Shown in pieces: positions 26,473 through 33,978 of a stretch of DNA of 64,000 nucleotides (position 1 is its first letter; every line of letters starts with the position of its first letter). This DNA is from Sabulitectum sp036743055 (lineage in GTDB: Bacteria > Fermentibacterota > Fermentibacteria > Fermentibacterales > JCC-6). Under the pieces are notes generated by a model. The model was given only the letters and a program-made list of their open reading frames with translations. It did no database searches and was not told where the DNA came from. Position numbers and translations under genes: made by a program. The stretch covers positions 1 to 64,000 of the forward strand of contig DAINQE010000005.1 in assembly GCA_036743055.1 (NCBI GenBank), read 5' to 3'.

Positions 26473-26650
26473 CGAGGAGGGATGTATGACCGGAATAACC
26501 GGATGAAGCGCAGGTTCCTATGTTGCTGCCTTCACCATTAGTACCCGGTGTTCCGGAAATGGTTCCCGGTCATATGGCGGAGCCGGCACACAGGGGGTGG
26601 ACCGCATGCCGGCTCCAGGTCGCACAATCCGGAGGGATTTATGCTGACCG
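26473..26650. other. Intergenic region between convergent units
   Basis: About 180 bases lie between the PadR hairpin and the end of phoU. Apart from the second hairpin listed separately, only tiny frames of 6 to 18 residues start here, and these lack supporting features. No RNA gene is recognised. Confidence 0.6.
26580..26615. terminator. Inverted repeat between PadR and phoU, possible bidirectional terminator
   Basis: GAGCCGGCA (26580-26588) is perfectly complementary to TGCCGGCTC (26607-26615), with an 18-base spacer. It lies in the non-coding space between the converging PadR and phoU transcripts, which is where a two-way terminator is expected. There is no T tail on either side. Confidence 0.4.
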
Positions 26651-27304
26651 TCAGTTAAGGTCCACCGGGATCCCGGTGACCGTGAATATCGTTCTCTCGC
26701 AGATGTTCACCACCCTGTCGCCCACCCTCTCGAGATTGTGGGCGATCCAGTCCAGCATCATGGTCTGCTCAATGTTGTGGGGATTCTGCATCACGAAGGT
26801 TATCAGCTCCCTGTGGATCTGGTTGTAGAGCACGTCCATCTTCATGTCCCTTGTGGGTATCTCCCTGGCTGCCTTGATGTCGTCCTCGGTGAATGCCCTT
26901 ATGGCGTCGTAGAGCATCCTGCCGGCTATCTCCTCCATCCTGGGGATGTCCACCAGGGGCTTGATCAGCTTTTCGGCACCGATCTTCTCGCTAATTCTGG
27001 CGATGCCCTTGGCATAGTCTCCTATGCGCTCGATCTCGGTTGAGATGGTGAGGATCGAGAACAGAAGCCTCAGGTCGGTTGCCACCGGCTGCTGGGTGGC
27101 GATCACGTTAAGGCACTGCTCCTCTATCTCAAGGCACTTCAGGTTGACCAGCTCGTCGGCCTCCACTATCATCCTGGCGCCCTTCATGTCCCTTTCAGAA
27201 AGGTACTTGATCGACGAGTTCAGGTTCTTCCTTACGCTCTCCGTGACCTGAAAGAGCTTCTGCTTGAGTTCTTCAAGCTCCCTGTCGAAATTCTCTCTTG
27301 TCAT
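26651..27304 (-). CDS. phoU: Phosphate transport regulator PhoU
   Basis: The 217-residue protein is helical and carries two PhoU repeats with the typical metal-binding stretches EIERIGDYAKGIARIS (about residue 90) and NLERVGDRVVNICE near the C-terminus. PhoU links the Pst transporter to the PhoR kinase and dampens the Pho response when phosphate is plentiful. It is the last gene of the porin-pstSCAB-phoU series and follows pstB by 13 bases. The length is normal for the family. Confidence 0.96.
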   Translation of the reverse strand: MTRENFDRELEELKQKLFQVTESVRKNLNSSIKYLSERDMKGARMIVEADELVNLKCLEIEEQCLNVIATQQPVATDLRLLFSILTISTEIERIGDYAKGIARISEKIGAEKLIKPLVDIPRMEEIAGRMLYDAIRAFTEDDIKAAREIPTRDMKMDVLYNQIHRELITFVMQNPHNIEQTMMLDWIAHNLERVGDRVVNICERTIFTVTGIPVDLN

Positions 27305-27317
27305 CCCGTCCTCCCGA

Positions 27318-28088
27318 TCAGCCGAATCGTCCGCTGATGTAATCCTCGGTTCTTTCGTCCGAGGGAGTGGTAAAGATCTGCCGGGTGGGGCCGAATTCGA
27401 TCAGGTTGCCCGCCCTGTTCTCGTCGGTGAGCAGGAATGCCGTGTAGTCGCTTACCCTGGCTGCCTGCTGCATGTTGTGGGTAACTATCGCGATGGTGTA
27501 GTTCTTCTTCAGCTCGTTCATCAGTTCTTCTATCTTCAGTGTTGCCACAGGGTCCAGGGCAGAGGCGGGTTCGTCCATGAGTATCACTTCCGGCTCCACC
27601 GCAATGGCCCTGGCTATGCACAGCCTCTGCTGCTGCCCTCCCGAGATGGCCAGGCCGGACTTGTTCAGGTCGTCCTTCACCTCGTCCCAGAGAGCGGCTG
27701 CCTTAAGGCTCTTCTCCACTATCACCGCAAGGTCCGATCTGTTCCTGGTGCCATGGAGCCTTGGTCCGTAGGCGACATTGTCGAAGATGGACTTCGGGAA
27801 CGGGTTGGGCCTCTGGAAGACCATCCCCACCTTCCTCCGCAGGTCCACCACGTCCTCCTTCGAGATATCGTTCCCGTCAAGGAAAACCGTTCCCTCGGTG
27901 GTTACCCCGGGGATAAGGTCGTTCATCCTGTTGAAGCTTCGCAGGAAGGTGCTCTTGCCGCATCCGGAGGGGCCTATGAAGGCGGTTATCCTGTTCACCG
28001 GTATGTCGATGCTTATGTCGTTGAGGGCCTTGAACTCACCGTAGAAAAGGCTGTATCCCTCGGCTTTCATCCTTATCTCTTCAGTCAT
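27318..28088 (-). CDS. pstB: Phosphate ABC transporter ATP-binding protein PstB
   Basis: This 256-residue ATPase shows the PstB signatures: Walker A GPSGCGKST (residues 39-47), the PstB-specific FQRPNPFPKSIFDNV around the Q-loop, LAISGGQQQRLCIARAIA as the signature and ILMDEPASALDPVAT as Walker B. The start is ATG 28088; the open frame extends further upstream only as a shadow of pstA. It powers high-affinity phosphate uptake with PstA and PstC, lies two bases downstream of pstA and precedes phoU. Confidence 0.96.
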   Translation of the reverse strand: MTEEIRMKAEGYSLFYGEFKALNDISIDIPVNRITAFIGPSGCGKSTFLRSFNRMNDLIPGVTTEGTVFLDGNDISKEDVVDLRRKVGMVFQRPNPFPKSIFDNVAYGPRLHGTRNRSDLAVIVEKSLKAAALWDEVKDDLNKSGLAISGGQQQRLCIARAIAVEPEVILMDEPASALDPVATLKIEELMNELKKNYTIAIVTHNMQQAARVSDYTAFLLTDENRAGNLIEFGPTRQIFTTPSDERTEDYISGRFG

Positions 28089-28090
28089 CA

Positions 28091-28957
28091 CTACCTCGTT
28101 TTCGATGATATGCGGCTGGTGATCAGGTTTATCGCCAGGTTCATCAGCACGATCAGCGCCACCAGCACCGCGGCGGTGGACATTGCCTTGTCGAAGGCCC
28201 TGGTCTCCATTGCCAGGTAGTACACATGCAGGGCCATCGTCCTTCCGCCGGACATAAGGGAATGGGGGACCCTGTAGCTGCCGCCCAGGGTTACGAAGAA
28301 GATGGCGGTCTCGCTCACGATCCTTCCGGCGCTGAGCAGGATGCCAGTGGATATGCCGGGAAGGGCCGAAGGGAGTATGACCTTCCTTATGGTCTCCCAT
28401 TTGGTGGCCCCCAGGGCCAGGGAGCCCTCCCTGTAGCTGTCGGGAACCGACTTCAGAGCCTCCTCGGTGGTCCTTATCACCACCGGTATGATGAGGCAGG
28501 CGCCTGCCAGGGAGGCTGACATTATCGAAAAACCCATGTTCAGCGCGGAAACGAACAGCGCGTAGCCGAACAGACCGAAAATGATGGAGGGAACACCCGC
28601 CAGGGTCTCCACCCCGAACCGGGCTATCCTCACGAGCCGTCTGACTATGGGGCTCTCGGCCTTTTCAGAGTACTCAGTAAGGTATATGGCGGCCCCAACC
28701 CCGAGTGGCGTGGCTATGAGAAGTGTTACCACCACCATGTAGAAGGTGGTAACCACTGTGGAGTAGATGCCTCCGTCGCCGGAGAGACCTCCTCTGGGAG
28801 AGGTGGTGAAGAACTCCAGATTCAGCTGGGGAATGCCCTGGACCATTATGTAACCAACAACGAACAGCATTATCAGAACCGCAGTAGCTCCCATGAGCCA
28901 GAAAACCGTGAAGGCTCCGCCCTGGGCCATCTTCCTGGTGAACCTTGAAGTGGCCAT
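28091..28957 (-). CDS. pstA: Phosphate ABC transporter permease PstA
   Basis: The 288-residue membrane protein has six hydrophobic segments and the binding-protein-dependent transport EAA loop as REGSLALGATKWETI, plus the PstA-type VETLAGVPSIIFGLFGYALFV segment. With PstC it forms the phosphate channel across the inner membrane. The ATG at 28957 shares one base with the pstC stop (TGATG). A long open frame through this gene and on into pstS exists only because the N run hides stops, and is not real. Confidence 0.95.
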   Translation of the reverse strand: MATSRFTRKMAQGGAFTVFWLMGATAVLIMLFVVGYIMVQGIPQLNLEFFTTSPRGGLSGDGGIYSTVVTTFYMVVVTLLIATPLGVGAAIYLTEYSEKAESPIVRRLVRIARFGVETLAGVPSIIFGLFGYALFVSALNMGFSIMSASLAGACLIIPVVIRTTEEALKSVPDSYREGSLALGATKWETIRKVILPSALPGISTGILLSAGRIVSETAIFFVTLGGSYRVPHSLMSGGRTMALHVYYLAMETRAFDKAMSTAAVLVALIVLMNLAINLITSRISSKTR

Positions 28958-29880
28958 CAGTTCTTCCCTCCCCTGCTGATGGATGACTTGAGGAGAAATC
29001 TCGCCGAGGAGTTCACCAGCATGATCAGCACGAACAGCACCACGCCGGTTGCGAACAAAGCGCTCTCGTGAACGCCTGTGGCGTAGGAAATCTCCACTGC
29101 TATGTTGCCGGTGAGGGTTCTCGCCCTGCTGAGAAAGATGCTCAGGGGGTTGCCGGTGCTGGCTGAGGGTATCACAACCGAGTTGCCGATGACCATTATC
29201 ATCGCGATGGTCTCGCCCAGGGCCCTTCCCAGACCCAGGACCACCGCGCTTATTATCCCGGGTCTCGCAGCGGGCACTATGACCCTGGCGATGGTTTCCC
29301 ACTTCGTGGCTCCCAGGGCAAGGCTGCCCTCCCTGTAGCCTTTGGGAACGCTCCTTATGGCGAACTCGGAAACATTGGCTATGGTGGGCAGCACCATCAC
29401 GGCCAGAACTATGGATGCTGAAAGCAGCCCGAATCCCACATTGCCCGGGGCGGGGATGGTCCTTACGAGGGGAACCAGGACCACCATGCCGAACAGGCCG
29501 TAGACCACCGACGGGATCCCCGCCAGGAGTTCCACCGATGGCCTTACTATTCCTGATATCCACCCGGGAGCGATCTCGGAGAGGAACACCGCGGTGCCCA
29601 GCGCAAGGGGAACCCCTATTGCCACAGCGCCCAGCGTGACCAGGCCGCTTCCGGCTATCATTGCCAGTATGCCGTACTGGTCGTTCCCCGGTCTCCAGAC
29701 CTTGCCAAGAAGCATATCCTCGAAACCGATCTCCCGGAAGGCCGGCATCGCCTCCTTCAGAGTGAAGACAAAGATGAGAAGTACGATCAGCACCGAAGCC
29801 AGGGCGGAGACAAGCAGAACCGTCTTCATTGTGTTTTCGATCCCCGTCCTGGCTGCGTAATGCCGGCTTCCGGAAGTCAT
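28957..29880 (-). CDS. pstC: Phosphate ABC transporter permease PstC
   Basis: The 307-residue protein has six transmembrane segments, the PstC-type VELLAGIPSVVYGLFGMVVLV motif and the EAA loop REGSLALGATKWETIARV. Its N-terminal 20 residues are polar, as in other PstC proteins. It begins at ATG 29880, 18 bases after the pstS stop. It pairs with PstA and should receive phosphate from PstS in the periplasm. Confidence 0.95.
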   Translation of the reverse strand: MTSGSRHYAARTGIENTMKTVLLVSALASVLIVLLIFVFTLKEAMPAFREIGFEDMLLGKVWRPGNDQYGILAMIAGSGLVTLGAVAIGVPLALGTAVFLSEIAPGWISGIVRPSVELLAGIPSVVYGLFGMVVLVPLVRTIPAPGNVGFGLLSASIVLAVMVLPTIANVSEFAIRSVPKGYREGSLALGATKWETIARVIVPAARPGIISAVVLGLGRALGETIAMIMVIGNSVVIPSASTGNPLSIFLSRARTLTGNIAVEISYATGVHESALFATGVVLFVLIMLVNSSARFLLKSSISRGGKN

Positions 29881-29898
29881 ATCGCTGTCCCCCGTCCC

Positions 29899-30361
29899 TT
29901 AGTTCACAGGAAGGTAGCCTTCGGNNNNNNNNNNNNNNNNNNNNNNNNNNNNNNNNNNNNNNNNNNNNNNNNNNNNNNNNNNNNNNNNNNNNNNNNNNNN
30001 NNNNNNNNNNNNNNNNNNNNNNNNTGTGGATCACGATCTCAGGGTTCTCGGCGATCTCGGATTCCTTGATCTCCCTGGATGCCATTCCTATGTCGGCGCT
30101 CTGCTCGCTGGCGCTCTTCACGCCAACGCTGCTGCCGCCGCCGCTCACCGTGATGATCACGTTGGGGTCAACCGCCTCGTAGGCTTCGCTGAGAAGCTCG
30201 GCAAGGGGCTGCACGGTGGTGGATCCCACCACGCTTATCTCAACGGTCTCCTCCTGGGGAGTACCTTCGGCGGCGGGGGTTTCCTCAGCCTCGCCGCAGG
30301 CGCTGAACAGGGCCATGGCGGAGAGGGCGAGGATAGCTGCCAGTTTCTTTCTCAGTATCAT
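29899..30361 (-). CDS. pstS: Phosphate-binding lipoprotein PstS, broken by an assembly gap
   Basis: The first 112 residues are visible: a lipoprotein signal with lipobox FSAC (Cys22), a low-complexity acidic linker, then EISVVGSTTVQPLAELLSEAY and SGGGSSVGVKSASEQSADIGMASREI, the phosphate-binding N-lobe motifs of PstS. After a 100-N run the last seven codons (EGYLPVN) and a TAA at 29899 remain, which is the normal PstS end. Usual PstS length implies that about 450-500 bases are missing, more than the N run shows. It follows the porin gene and precedes pstC. Confidence 0.88.
29925..30024. other. Assembly gap of 100 Ns inside pstS
   Basis: The gap removes the central and C-terminal lobes of PstS. 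Its edges share no overlap. The expected missing length from comparison with typical PstS proteins is several times longer than 100 bases. Confidence 0.9.
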
Positions 30362-30401
30362 TGTTCGTCCAATCTTTTCTTTGTTCCGCGGTTCTTCCGG
30401 A

Positions 30402-31454
30402 CTAGAACTTCATTCTCCAGCCGAAGTACATGTCGGTGTATCCGTCTGTCTCTTCGTCCTGGAAGGAGTAGTTCCTCATGCCGATCTGGGCGGTGTTCTT
30501 GCTGGAGTAAATGTCCAGGTTGAGGCAGAAATCAATGGCGCCCATGTCGTTCTCGGGGTCCTCGTCGCCTGCGTAGCCCGGGCTGATGTTCTCGTAGCGG
30601 ATGGCGGGCCTTACCGCCTGTATCATCTCGCCATCGAGGTCGAAGTTGGCAACCACGGTGAAGGCATAGCCGCTGGCGTCGGTGTAGTCGATGTCATCGT
30701 CCATGGTGTCGCCGATCATCAGGTACTCGCCGGCGATGTGCAGGTCGGAGGTGGCGCTGAGGGGGAAGTCGGCGGTGGCGAAGAAGTCCATACCGGTTGC
30801 GCTGTAGGTGTCCTGGTTGGTGCTGTCGGCGTACTCGCTGTTGGTGCCCATTGCGGCCCCAACCATGATGCCCTCGGTGGGATAGATCATGGCGCGAACG
30901 TTGAAGTTCTTGAGATCGTCGTCCTCAGGCTCGTTGTCACCCTCGCCGTTGCTGTAGGTAAGGTCGATGTCCACCATGCCGAAATCGGCGTTCAGGTTGG
31001 CGCCGATATCCCTCTTGCCGAAGTCGCCGATCATGTCGGCAACCATTGCCCTGTCACGGAAGAAGAGGCTGCTGCCTGAGATGAAGTAGTTGTAGCCGAA
31101 GGGCTTCTTGAAGTGACCCATTGAGAAGGTAAGGTTCTCAGTGAAGTGCATGAAGATGGCCACGTCCTCGGTGGTAAGGCTGAGGTCCTCGTAGGTGCCG
31201 GTGTACTTGGTGGGCTGGGACTTGAAGGCGATCTTCGCGTCCACCCAGTCGTTGAGAACGGGAAGCCATTCAACGGTGGCGATCACGTCGAATGCGCTGT
31301 TGGGCTCGCCGTCGGCAAGCTCCTCACCGTACATGTTGAAGGTGCTGATGACATAGCCCTTGAACTTGAGGAGCTCGGCTCCTCCGGTGGAGAACTCACC
31401 GCTGGCCATTGCGGCCATGGCGACTATCAGAGCCACTGTGATAACGTTACGCAA
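30402..31454 (-). CDS. Phosphate-type porin (OprP/OprO-like), first gene of the pst operon
   Basis: The 350-residue protein has a signal peptide (RNVITVALIVAMAAMASG) and then alternating beta strands through to a C-terminal aromatic residue (YFGWRMKF), as in outer-membrane barrels. The blocks FSMGHFKKPFGYNYFISGSS and DIGANLNADFGMVDIDLTY match OprP/OprO-like phosphate- and polyphosphate-selective porins. I place the start at TTG 31454, which has an AAGGGG site and gives a clean signal peptide; the upstream frame adds residues only. It lies directly downstream of the Pho box and upstream of pstS, so phosphate uptake is its likely role. Confidence 0.82.
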   Translation of the reverse strand: MRNVITVALIVAMAAMASGEFSTGGAELLKFKGYVISTFNMYGEELADGEPNSAFDVIATVEWLPVLNDWVDAKIAFKSQPTKYTGTYEDLSLTTEDVAIFMHFTENLTFSMGHFKKPFGYNYFISGSSLFFRDRAMVADMIGDFGKRDIGANLNADFGMVDIDLTYSNGEGDNEPEDDDLKNFNVRAMIYPTEGIMVGAAMGTNSEYADSTNQDTYSATGMDFFATADFPLSATSDLHIAGEYLMIGDTMDDDIDYTDASGYAFTVVANFDLDGEMIQAVRPAIRYENISPGYAGDEDPENDMGAIDFCLNLDIYSSKNTAQIGMRNYSFQDEETDGYTDMYFGWRMKF

Positions 31455-31526
31455 TTCAATACCCCTTTCTGTTCCTGTTGAGCTGCCGGTTGACACTCCG
31501 GCCACGGGGGTAACATCAAGGGGGGT

Positions 31527-31566
31527 TGTTAAGGATGTATTTTGAAACAGTTAAGGAATTGTTAAG
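31527..31566 (-). promoter_or_regulatory. Pho box: four 11-bp-phased TTAACA-type repeats
   Basis: On the minus strand the units CTTAACA, CTTAACT, CAAAATA and CTTAACA recur at exactly 11-bp intervals (ends at 31566, 31555, 31544 and 31533). This is the spacing and the core (TTAACA) of PhoP/PhoB-type binding sites. The box overlaps the phoR stop codon and lies about 70 bases before the porin start, so phosphorylated PhoB should activate the porin-pstSCAB-phoU transcript from here. Confidence 0.7.
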
Positions 31567-33277
31567 TAGCTATAGGAATGGTAAACAGGAAGATAGAGCC
31601 TCCACCGGGAGTGCTGGTAACGCTTATCGTACCTCCGTGGGCCTCGACTATGTGCTTGCAGATGGCAAGGCCCAGGCCGGTTCCTCCCAGCTTGCGGGAC
31701 CGTGACCTGTCCACAACGAAGAACCGCTCGAACACCCGTTCCTGCAGCTCAGCGGGTATTCCCCTTCCGGTATCGGAAACGGCGAAGACCGCACTCTCCC
31801 CCTGGGAGGAGACCCTGACTTCAACAGAACCCTGATCGGTGTACTTCAGGGCGTTGTCTATGAGATTCACCAGTATCTGCTCCACCCTGTACCTGTCAGC
31901 CATTACCGCCAGGTCAGGTCTCTCGTTCACGAAGGAGAGCGCCAGGCCCTTTTCCTCCGCCCGGGACTCGAAAAGGGGCAGCACCGTGCCCATCATGTCC
32001 TCCACCGGCACCGGTTCCAGTGAAAGGGAATTCTCCCCGCTCTCCACCTCGCTGAGTATCTGAATATCCCTAACAAGGGCAATGAGCCTTTCGGTGTTCC
32101 TCATTATCACATCGATGTACCTGGAGTTCTCGCCTGAAACGTCTTCCCGGAGCGTTTCGGCGTACCCCTTGATGGCGGTGAGCGGGGTCCTGAGCTCATG
32201 ACTCACGTTGATGGCGAAGTTCCGCTTGATCTCCGAAAGGTTGAACTCCTTCGTCACATCCCTGAAGGAGAATACCCTGTCCCGGGAATCCTCCACAGGT
32301 GCGCAGGTCCAGGCAATCACCTTGCCCTGGTAATCGAACCTGCCCCTGGGTTCTCCCCCGTGTTCGCTGCCCAGCAGGGACCTGACTTCCGGCGGCAGCT
32401 CTTCGGTCCTACCGCTCATCTTGAAAATCTCCCTGAAGGACTGGTTCATGAGAAGTATGCTTCCCCTGCTTGAAACAACCACCACCCCCTCCGACATGGA
32501 CTGGAGTATGGCCAGGTTCCTGCTGTCGGAAATGGAGAGGTCCCGGATGAGCCTCTCGGTCCTCTCCAGGGTCTTGTTGGTTGCGGCGGCGAGACGGTTG
32601 TGCTCCTGGGTATGCCCCGGAGCAGCCCTTGCGGCGAGTTCTCCCGATGCCACCCTGTCGGCAACCCCGGCCAGGTCGCCCAGGGGAACCGCTATTCTTC
32701 GGGAGATCAGCCAGGCACTCACAAGGGCCGCCGCAAGGGCAGCGAGAACCACAGGTACCATTCTCTTCATCACCCTGTTCACCGCGGCGGTGTGGCTTTC
32801 AAAGAAAACGCTGGTCCTCACCACCGCCGGAATGGAGTCGTTCATCTTAACCGGCACCGCAACGTAGATCATCTCCCTGTCCAGTGTAGCGCTGTACCTT
32901 GAGGAGGTTCCCGTGACCCCGTTGAAGGCGGCGATGATCTCCGGTCTGGTCCGGTGATTCTCCATCTCCCCCGGATCCTTCTCAGAATCAGCGCAGACCG
33001 TCCCGTCGGCGGCTATCACCGTTACCCTGGCGTCCATCCTGGCGGCGGTCTCCGTGAGAACTGACTCCATCGCCGGCATGTCTCCCCAGAGAAGGTGGTA
33101 CGAGACCACCGGCACCAGAGCCTCCGCGGATCGGGCGAGGTCGTCCACCGCTCTCTCCCGGTAGGCTTTCCTGAAGGTTGAAAGCAGTATGAGAGGGGCT
33201 ATCACAGCAAGTATCAGCATTACCCACAGATATCCCCTGAGAATGGAGGAGAAAAGTGTGGGAGCCCGTTCCCTCAC
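31562..33277 (-). CDS. phoR: Sensor histidine kinase PhoR
   Basis: The 571-residue kinase has two membrane helices (about 13-33 and 173-193) flanking a periplasmic sensor of about 135 residues, then a HAMP region, a PAS domain (about 253-345), an H box INVSHELRTPLTAIKG with the phospho-acceptor H360, and an ATPase domain with the N box LVNLIDNALKYT and G boxes DTGRGIPAEL and GGTGLGLAI. The periplasmic domain is larger than in E. coli PhoR. It reads on from phoB with a 4-base overlap and should phosphorylate PhoB when phosphate is low. Confidence 0.93.
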   Translation of the reverse strand: MRERAPTLFSSILRGYLWVMLILAVIAPLILLSTFRKAYRERAVDDLARSAEALVPVVSYHLLWGDMPAMESVLTETAARMDARVTVIAADGTVCADSEKDPGEMENHRTRPEIIAAFNGVTGTSSRYSATLDREMIYVAVPVKMNDSIPAVVRTSVFFESHTAAVNRVMKRMVPVVLAALAAALVSAWLISRRIAVPLGDLAGVADRVASGELAARAAPGHTQEHNRLAAATNKTLERTERLIRDLSISDSRNLAILQSMSEGVVVVSSRGSILLMNQSFREIFKMSGRTEELPPEVRSLLGSEHGGEPRGRFDYQGKVIAWTCAPVEDSRDRVFSFRDVTKEFNLSEIKRNFAINVSHELRTPLTAIKGYAETLREDVSGENSRYIDVIMRNTERLIALVRDIQILSEVESGENSLSLEPVPVEDMMGTVLPLFESRAEEKGLALSFVNERPDLAVMADRYRVEQILVNLIDNALKYTDQGSVEVRVSSQGESAVFAVSDTGRGIPAELQERVFERFFVVDRSRSRKLGGTGLGLAICKHIVEAHGGTISVTSTPGGGSIFLFTIPIAT

Positions 33278-33978
33278 CTGTTCAGCTCCCCTATCCTGTA
33301 GCCCACTCCCCGTACGTTCTCCACCAGGCTGGCGGCTTCGCCGAGTTTCTCCCTTATGTGGCGGATGTGAACGTCGATGGTCCTCTCGAAAACGAATTTC
33401 TCGCCGCCCCAGAGGAGGTCGAGGAGCCTGGAACGGGAAAAGACCTTCCCTCGATTTTCCAGGAGAATGCTTAGTATCCGGAACTCCGTGGAGGTCAGGT
33501 CGATCTGGCGGCCGCTGACCTTCGCGACATATGTTTCTCCGTTCATCTCCAGGGGACCGTGGCTGAGTATTGTCTTACCGTCCTCCCTGCCCTCGGCGGA
33601 AACCCTTCGAAGAACTGCCCTTACCCTTGCAACCAGCTCCCTGGGGCTGAACGGTTTGGTTACGTAGTCGTCGGCCCCCAGTTCCAGCCCCGTTACCCTG
33701 TCGGTCTCATGGTCCAGCGCTGTGAGCATGATTATGGGGATGTCCCCGTGTTCCCTGGAGTTCCTCAGCCTTCTGCAGATATCGGTGCCCTGCACATCGG
33801 GCAGCATTATGTCCAGAACGCATAGAAGGGGGGATCCCCCTCCATCAATCCATCTTATGAAGTCGTCGCCGTTCTCGAAGGAGACGGTATCGAAACCGGC
33901 CCTTTCCAGGTGGAGTTCCACAAGCTCCCTTATATCGCCCTCGTCGTCCACCACCGCTATGGTTCTCGCCTGGGTCAT
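33274..33978 (-). CDS. phoB: Response regulator PhoB
   Basis: The 234-residue protein has a receiver domain (acidic pair DD at residues 11-12, phospho-acceptor D56 in LDIMLP, the switch Thr in MLTA and Lys in VTKPFSP) and an OmpR-type winged-helix domain ending NVRGVGYRI. The start is ATG 33978 because GGAGGG precedes it; the longer frame begins with non-native residues. It overlaps the flippase gene by 4 bases (ATGA) and phoR by 4, joining phosphate signalling to the polysaccharide gene train. It should bind the Pho box at 31527-31566. Confidence 0.94.
   Translation of the reverse strand: MTQARTIAVVDDEGDIRELVELHLERAGFDTVSFENGDDFIRWIDGGGSPLLCVLDIMLPDVQGTDICRRLRNSREHGDIPIIMLTALDHETDRVTGLELGADDYVTKPFSPRELVARVRAVLRRVSAEGREDGKTILSHGPLEMNGETYVAKVSGRQIDLTSTEFRILSILLENRGKVFSRSRLLDLLWGGEKFVFERTIDVHIRHIREKLGEAASLVENVRGVGYRIGELNR

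Noticed and set aside
26473..26650. Small ORFs in the PadR-phoU gap
   Set aside because: They code for only 6-18 residues, with ribosome-binding sites too close or absent and no similarity.
28091..30361. A single frame of about 756 codons joining pstS to pstA
   Set aside because: It exists only because N bases mask stop codons and put two real genes in one frame; pstC lies in between in another frame.
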